Below, piece after piece: positions 6,009 to 10,678 of a stretch of DNA of 10,678 nt (position 1 is its first letter; each line of letters opens with the position of its first letter). The DNA comes from Spirochaetes bacterium RIFOXYC1_FULL_54_7. GTDB taxonomy: Bacteria; Spirochaetota; Spirochaetia; Treponematales; UBA12059. Location of the stretch: contig MIBM01000418.1 of assembly GCA_001830645.1 (NCBI GenBank), forward strand, positions 11,266 to 21,943, read 5' to 3'. The notes below the pieces were generated by a model that had not been told where the DNA came from, did no database searches, and saw only the letters and a list, made by a program, of their open reading frames with translations. A program made the position numbers and the translations under genes.

Positions 6009-9000
6009 TTACCTCCTATTCCGAGTAAAAGGAAAGCCGAAGCTTGCGAAGATGTTATCCCTATCGACGGTCGGGTGCTGCTGGGCTGAAGGATCGATGG
6101 AGCTGACAAGCCTTGGGACCAGATCTTCGACGTAAGTACGTAATTCGTTTGTCGATATTCGACCATCCTTATCTTGGTCGGTACTCCGATCCCCGAAAGC
6201 CGTGATAATAGCATAGGTGAATGCTCCTTGTTTCCAGGCATCAGCTTCTAGTGAAGCTTCGTTTCCGCGGCTTGAGGAAAAAACAATGGCTCCGCTCCTT
6301 CGCAAGAGATCATTGGAGATCCAACGATCCTTCATTATCGCGTAGTTGGTTCCCAGCGAAGCCTGTAATTTTAGGCCTTTCATGCTGTCCTTGCTGATGG
6401 TTCTAGCATAGATGCCCTTGGCTCCAGTGCTGCTGATATCGAGGCCGCTACCATCTGATTCCCCCGACTCGCATGTGTCCATTAAAAAAAGTTTCTGTCT
6501 TGGCTGGATACCCTGCAACAAGTTATCGACTTCATCAAAGGACAAAGCGGTATCGGCAATGTTATCGAGTTGAGCATCGGCGGTTAGATAGAAGTAAACG
6601 AGTTCAGTTTTAAACACATCCGAGACTGTGGTTAACGGGAGCACAATCTCTCCGGGGATGATAGCTTCGGATTGCGTCAAATCACCGCCACTATTGTTCA
6701 TAATAGAACTGACTCCACTTTCGACCTTTTTGCGCGACGTGTCGATATAGACACCATGGCCGGAAATAAAGAGGACGAAGATATCGCAAGGTCTTGCCTC
6801 CGCGAGAAAGGATTTGGCCGTGGTTACGGATTCCTTGGTGACCATTCCGTCCTCATATGTTTTCGTGTAGACTTTTCCGAACCCCTGGCCCTCCATGCCC
6901 TTAAAGAGTGCTGAGAGGTCGCGAGCATCCTTTGCCGCGTATTTAAGATCACGGATGGTTGGATCGATGTAATCAGAGACTCCGAATCCTATGTAGTATA
7001 AATTTGGAATAGTATCGTCTTTCCAATTTACTACGAGGTTGGCACGGTAGCTCTCTACACCAGCTAAATCGCGGCATGAAATCTCGATTTTATTGGCTCC
7101 ATTCACGAGTTCGATGCGTTCGGTCGCGGTGGCGAACATTCCCGCAAGTGGTTTTCCAGCTACTCCAAAAAGCGGCACATCATTTGAATAGATCTGATAG
7201 GCACTCAGCGGTTTGCCATTCGCTACAAACCTAAGATCCAGGCTCAGCCACTGCTGAGCGGTAATGACCCGGGTGGCGGAAACTATTGTCGTTGTCGGCG
7301 CTCGATATTCACTTTTGATATCTGTTTCTCTGAGACCCATGCGATGGAGACGCTTCTCGAAAGCTCTCTTTAGGTCAGCGATAAGTTCCGGTGTAGCGTC
7401 CAGGCGTGAGGCAATGATATCGGGTCGGTTGTTCCATGTTGCGAACTGATCGATGCTCCAACTGTTCAAACCGATGACCATGGCAACAAGCGAGCTGCAA
7501 TCTGCACTCCCGTCCCAGTACCCATCCGAAGTGAAAATTATCCATTTGTTACCGACTGCCGAGAGGGCTAACCAGCTTGATGTAGCGAGATCCCAGATTC
7601 GTACGGTGCCGTCTCTAGATGCGGACATGATTGATTTGCCTTCGGGAGAAAAGGCAATGGAAATGATTCGATCACTGTGTCCCGTAAAAATTTTTACACG
7701 GTCCTTTGTCGCAATATCCCAAAGCCATATGCTCTTGTCGGAATAACTAGCGGCGAAGGATTTGCCATCAGGGGAGAAAACGGCTCGAGTTTCATCGAAA
7801 ACTCCACCCTCATTGTCATAGCCGCCGAAAACGCCTAGACATCTACCGGTGGCAAGATCCCATAGCCGAACATTCATATCTTCCGATCCAGTGAGTGCGT
7901 ATTTCCCATCCACTGATGTGTCAATCGAGAGAATGTTCCTGGTATGGCCGACGCAACTTCTGAGAACCTTGCCACTCTGTATATTCCAGATGTTCATGCG
8001 ATCTTCGACCCCGACTAGAATATTCGTGCTATCACGTGTAAATGCCAGGGAGTGGACATGAGAAAAGTTTACCTGTAATCCATCCCTTGGACCCTTGTGA
8101 AAGTCATAGCTTGCAAGACAGGAGCCGCTAGACAGATCCCAGAGTTTGATTGTTTCGTCAGTCGATCCGGATGCCGCGTAGCGACCATCGGGAGAAATGG
8201 CGACGGCGTCGACACTGAGTCTATGACTGCCGAGAGTCCTAATGAGGTTCCCATGCTCCAGTCCCCAGAGTTTGACCTCATTGTCTGTGGAACCGGTTAC
8301 AGAAAAAAGGCCGTTCGGAGCGATGGCTACTGAGTTGATTAATCCGGCAGGATTTGGGTAACGAAATGCGAGCTTGGCATTATCTAATCGCCAATACCTG
8401 AGGCTTCCATCGCCTGAACCGGCGACAAGCCCTTTCCAGTCGGGCGTCATGGCGACTGAGAATACCCCGGCTGAACCAGTCGTCTCCCCTACGAAGCGTC
8501 GTAACTCAGTGCCTGTTGCCATGTCCCATTGTGAGATTGACTTGCCATCGGAGATGAGGGAAAAGTGTAGGTCAGGGCATAGGGCTATTCGGTTGATTTT
8601 TGGCAGGCTCTCGAATGTCGATCGTTGGATCTCCTTGCCACTCTCCACATCCCAACTGATGGTTGTGCCTGTTTCGAAGATGGTCATGACTTGACTTCCA
8701 TCTTCTGAAAAACGCATTGCCACGATTCGCTTGTAGCGGTTGGCTTCATCAGGCTCTAGTTTTTTCGACATCTTTCCTGTCGCAAGATCCCAGAGTGCAA
8801 TAGGGTAGCTAGGAAGAACGTAACGGCCGTCCGGCGAGAAGGCGAGGTACTTGGGTTCAGGCGGTTTGTCGCCGAAAGTCTTGATCGGGATTAGCGTTGA
8901 AGAGTCCCATGTTTTGACCCGATTATCTGTACACGAGAAGACCTTTTTATTATCCGGTGAAAAACTCACCCAGGATATACCACTCTGGCAATCCTCCCCC

Positions 9001-9539
9001 GCCCAGGCTTTTACGGACAATTGCACTGCAGGATTGTCGCGATCATATATTTTAATACTACCTTCACCGGTCAAGGCAAGGATGCGTCTACCATCGGAGG
9101 AGAAGTTGGATGACACTACCAAGCCAACCTTATAATGAATTATTTGCTTTCCAGTAGCAAGGTCCCAGAGACGAAGCCCATCATAGCTCCCGGAAAGCGC
9201 ATATTTGTCATCGGGGGAGAATTCCACGCAATAGACAAAGCTTAAAAGGGGCTCGGTTAGACGTCTCATTTCTCTGCCTGTGGCAATGTCCCAAAGTATG
9301 ATTGCCTTGTCGTTTGAGCCGGAAAGAGCATGTAAGCCATCGTGGGACACGGTTAGGGTATTGATGTAGTTGGTATGGCCAAGTTGAGTGCGTATTTCGA
9401 GTGGGAATGGTGTAAACGGGGTTGCGAGTGCTGTGATCTCTGGTTGGATCGTTGGTGGCGAATTTACGCAGGAGAGTCCGGAAATTAGAATGATGGCTGC
9501 GGCTGCTAATAGGCGGATCGTCGGACAACCTAGCAACAT
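6009..9539 (-). CDS. Exported lipoprotein with 14 WD40 repeats and a C-terminal caspase-like (C14) domain
   Basis: With the ATG at 9539 the product has 1176 residues. The frame is open to a GTG at 9617, but the ATG has GGAGG 5 bases upstream and starts a signal peptide (MLLGCPTIRLLAAAAIILIS) ending GLSC, a loose spirochaete-style lipobox with the modified cysteine at C24. Fourteen WD40 units, recognised by their closing LWD/IWD-type ends, span about 54-650: two seven-bladed propellers, normally protein-binding. Next come the SDGYWDG-IDQF linker common in bacterial caspase-WD40 proteins and an Ig-like stretch (about 745-840). The caspase-like domain (about 847-1170) has the expected catalytic H928 in ISGHGVY and C1023 in LMDTCESGE. 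DQDKDGRISTNE (1121-1132) is a canonical EF-hand loop. A membrane-anchored, possibly calcium-dependent protease is inferred; the substrate is unknown. The 5' neighbour is a decayed TSP3 lipoprotein gene on the same strand. Composition is more AT-rich than araBA. Confidence 0.9.
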   Translation of the reverse strand: MLLGCPTIRLLAAAAIILISGLSCVNSPPTIQPEITALATPFTPFPLEIRTQLGHTNYINTLTVSHDGLHALSGSNDKAIILWDIATGREMRRLTEPLLSFVYCVEFSPDDKYALSGSYDGLRLWDLATGKQIIHYKVGLVVSSNFSSDGRRILALTGEGSIKIYDRDNPAVQLSVKAWAGEDCQSGISWVSFSPDNKKVFSCTDNRVKTWDSSTLIPIKTFGDKPPEPKYLAFSPDGRYVLPSYPIALWDLATGKMSKKLEPDEANRYKRIVAMRFSEDGSQVMTIFETGTTISWDVESGKEIQRSTFESLPKINRIALCPDLHFSLISDGKSISQWDMATGTELRRFVGETTGSAGVFSVAMTPDWKGLVAGSGDGSLRYWRLDNAKLAFRYPNPAGLINSVAIAPNGLFSVTGSTDNEVKLWGLEHGNLIRTLGSHRLSVDAVAISPDGRYAASGSTDETIKLWDLSSGSCLASYDFHKGPRDGLQVNFSHVHSLAFTRDSTNILVGVEDRMNIWNIQSGKVLRSCVGHTRNILSIDTSVDGKYALTGSEDMNVRLWDLATGRCLGVFGGYDNEGGVFDETRAVFSPDGKSFAASYSDKSIWLWDIATKDRVKIFTGHSDRIISIAFSPEGKSIMSASRDGTVRIWDLATSSWLALSAVGNKWIIFTSDGYWDGSADCSSLVAMVIGLNSWSIDQFATWNNRPDIIASRLDATPELIADLKRAFEKRLHRMGLRETDIKSEYRAPTTTIVSATRVITAQQWLSLDLRFVANGKPLSAYQIYSNDVPLFGVAGKPLAGMFATATERIELVNGANKIEISCRDLAGVESYRANLVVNWKDDTIPNLYYIGFGVSDYIDPTIRDLKYAAKDARDLSALFKGMEGQGFGKVYTKTYEDGMVTKESVTTAKSFLAEARPCDIFVLFISGHGVYIDTSRKKVESGVSSIMNNSGGDLTQSEAIIPGEIVLPLTTVSDVFKTELVYFYLTADAQLDNIADTALSFDEVDNLLQGIQPRQKLFLMDTCESGESDGSGLDISSTGAKGIYARTISKDSMKGLKLQASLGTNYAIMKDRWISNDLLRRSGAIVFSSSRGNEASLEADAWKQGAFTYAIITAFGDRSTDQDKDGRISTNELRTYVEDLVPRLVSSIDPSAQQHPTVDRDNIFASFGFPFTRNRR

Positions 9540-9638
9540 ACTGACCTCCACAAATGTACTACTTGCTATACAAATTGAATTTTGGATCGGGTTTTCTGGA
9601 TAAGGAACGACTTGCACCGATTGTGTTATTTTCCGATC

Positions 9639-9657
9639 ATTGACCTATATAGTCAAT
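9639..9657. promoter_or_regulatory. Inverted repeat upstream of the caspase-WD40 gene, possible operator/promoter
   Basis: ATTGAC (9639-9644) and GTCAAT (9652-9657) are perfect 6-bp arms around the AT-only-plus-C centre CTATATA. The minus-strand arm reads TTGACT, a 5/6 match to a -35 box, but the hexamer 17 bp on (GAAAAT) is a poor -10. It lies about 100 bp ahead of the ATG and partly inside the end of the broken TSP3 frame. The palindrome is seen; its function is a guess. Confidence 0.35.
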
Positions 9658-10284
9658 AGTGGACACGATAATTCAGGACACCTCTTAAGGTTTGACAAAT
9701 ATGCTTCTGCAGATCGTGCTGGAACAATATTCCCGAGTACTGAATGCCGATGGATCCGGATGTAAAAATTTCGATACATTCCTGAATTGAAGCCATCGCT
9801 TCCACCCGAGTGGCAAATCTGCAATATAAACTGTTGGAATCGGTTTTGGTATATTCAGTACCGGTGGTTTCGCTGGTGGCGTAGGATAGTTCATTTCCAG
9901 CGCTGGTTGTATATGCAAGCTCTATGATTGGATCACTGGCCAGGCGAACCTTGAGCCGGGGCAGGTCGGCAAGCAGCGGATTGAATCTATTTGTGGATTC
10001 CACGAAATTCGTCACTTCATCGTAATCTGAAAAGCCATCACCATGGTATCGGCAATGTATGGCGAAGTTCCAAAGGATTCCTCGGAAGTATTATCAAGCC
10101 CATCACCGTCGATATCCGTGTCATCCTGATTTATTATTCCATCGTCGTCCAGGTCGGAATCGGGCATGAAGATGGTGATTCCATCATTGAAGTCAGGTGG
10201 TGGATTGTTCGAGATGCCCGGACAGGAAGAAAGCAGGATTGCGAATAGAATGATGCCCACTGTGGTTGCTTCTTTGTGTTTCAT
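9653..10284 (-). pseudogene. TSP3-repeat lipoprotein gene, frameshifted by a one-base deletion and probably 3'-truncated
   Basis: The ATG at 10284 (AGGAG 5 bases upstream) opens a lipoprotein signal ending LLSSC (modified Cys21). It continues into a thrombospondin type 3 calcium-binding array: DSDLDDDGIINQDD, then DIDGDGLDNTSEE, then FGTSPYIADT. The frame then reads MVMAFQITMK and stops at 10012. In the next frame the sequence continues exactly as the family should: GDGFSDYDE-VTNF-ESTNRFNPLLADLPRLKVR and on to a stop at 9653. Restoring one G between 10044 and 10045 would give DTDGDGFSDYDE and a single protein of about 210 residues. Relatives I recall are larger, and the last 40 or so residues look unlike the rest, so a 3' deletion is also likely. 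The function of the family is not known to me. A sequencing error is the alternative explanation for the frameshift. Confidence 0.8.
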
Positions 10285-10508
10285 GGATACTCCTCTGGAA
10301 TCAGATACAATGGGTCAGGAATCAGCTGTCAGGACAGAGTTGAAAAAAGAAAGGTACACAGGTAGGAGCAGAACGCTTTGGTGGAGCAAATGCTTCATTC
10401 GGCATCAGTATGGCATTGATTCGGGGGTCTGAGTTATTTTTTATATAAATCATTGATGCGCCAACCTGGACTTGAGACTGTGACCAACCATCATCATGTT
10501 ATTACGTT
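10285..10508. other. Intergenic region upstream of the TSP3 pseudogene
   Basis: No gene is seen. It contains the direct repeat GGAATCAG at 10297-10304 and 10318-10325, spaced 21 bp (two helical turns) just ahead of the lipoprotein SD; an A/T-rich block near 10431-10450 that could supply a -10 on the minus strand; and the GCCAACCTGG...GACTGT motif (10460-10481) shared with the region downstream of araA. No clean terminator for the ROK-type gene was found. Confidence 0.5.
10460..10481. repeat. Copy B of the GCCAACCTGG...GACTGT motif
   Basis: GCCAACCTGG at 10460-10469, 6 bases, then GACTGT (10476-10481). It lies 28 bases past the stop of the ROK-type gene and is also preceded on the plus strand by an A/T-rich block, as in copy A. 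Possibly a dispersed intergenic repeat of this genome. Confidence 0.4.
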
Positions 10509-10678
10509 TTAATCCGCACTTGCCCATCTCATCAGCCTGCCCACATTCTTGTGGGAGAACACCTCATCCAGCACCAGTATGGCCGCTCCCAAGGTGGCTC
10601 CCTGCTCGAGCAACGCCGATTTCTTGATGACCAGGTCAGCGGTGGCCAGGGGAGTGGACCGGCGGCAGAAGCAGGCCG
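10509..10678 (-). CDS. Probable ROK-family protein (NagC/XylR type), C-terminal end only
   Basis: Fifty-five C-terminal residues are visible, ending LMRWASAD and TAA (10509-10511). The stretch VIKKSALLEQGATLGAAILV followed by LDEVFS resembles the C-terminal end of ROK proteins, where a strand carrying S-x-L-x-x-x-A-x-x-x-GAA leads into the last helix. ROK proteins are sugar kinases or DNA-binding sugar-responsive repressors. Without the N-terminus (helix-turn-helix or ATP site) these cannot be told apart. Composition is GC-rich again, like araBA. Identification rests on a short, weakly conserved segment. Confidence 0.6.
   Translation of the reverse strand, partial: ACFCRRSTPLATADLVIKKSALLEQGATLGAAILVLDEVFSHKNVGRLMRWASAD

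Noticed and set aside
5970-6012. Possible integron attC site after mazF
   Set aside because: A hairpin and AACGTT are present, but the R'/R'' core sequences are not positioned at the two ends of the folded element, and no integrase or cassette array is seen.
6009-9539. WD40 DNA repeats as a tandem-repeat or CRISPR-like array
   Set aside because: The recurrent short DNA matches (for example around the LWDLATG codons) come from the protein repeat and diverge at most other positions; there are no uniform repeats and spacers.

Overview
The window looks like a bacterial chromosome segment, most plausibly from a spirochaete or a relative. That placement is inference: it rests on the WD40-caspase lipoprotein, the thrombospondin type 3 (TSP3) lipoprotein and the LacI/ROK/RpiR-rich sugar locus; nothing in the window fixes the taxon. 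There are no rRNA or tRNA genes, insertion sequences or CRISPR arrays.

Left part (1-5240, all genes on the minus strand). An L-arabinose operon reads right to left: a LacI-family regulator, araB (ribulokinase, overlapping the regulator by 4 bp) and araA (L-arabinose isomerase). It starts from a clear promoter (TTGACA, 17 bp, TATTCT) with a CG-centred 18-bp palindrome over the -10/start region. That arrangement predicts autorepression by the LacI protein and induction by an arabinose-related ligand. The operon takes L-arabinose to L-ribulose 5-phosphate; the next enzyme (AraD) and a transporter are not in the window. Past araA lie 373 bp of non-coding DNA with several hairpins, then the start of an RpiR/MurR-family regulator that runs off the left edge.

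Middle (5340-6008). A mazEF toxin-antitoxin pair on the plus strand is divergent from the arabinose operon and has its own near-consensus promoter. It converges on the next gene across a short hairpin.

Right part (6009-10284, minus strand). Here the base composition is visibly more AT-rich than in araBA. A 1176-residue predicted lipoprotein carries 14 WD40 units (two seven-bladed propellers), a linker and a C-terminal caspase-like (C14) domain with a His/Cys pair and a canonical EF-hand loop. Upstream lies a lipoprotein gene with TSP3-type calcium-binding repeats. It is broken by a one-base deletion and probably also lacks its 3' part, so it is called a pseudogene. The last 170 bases hold the C-terminal end of a probable ROK-family regulator or kinase.

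Overall, a sugar-use locus with three sugar-type regulators sits beside an accessory stretch: toxin-antitoxin, exported caspase-WD40 protein and a decayed calcium-binding lipoprotein. The caspase-WD40 lipoprotein and the frameshifted TSP3 gene are the points most worth a second look.
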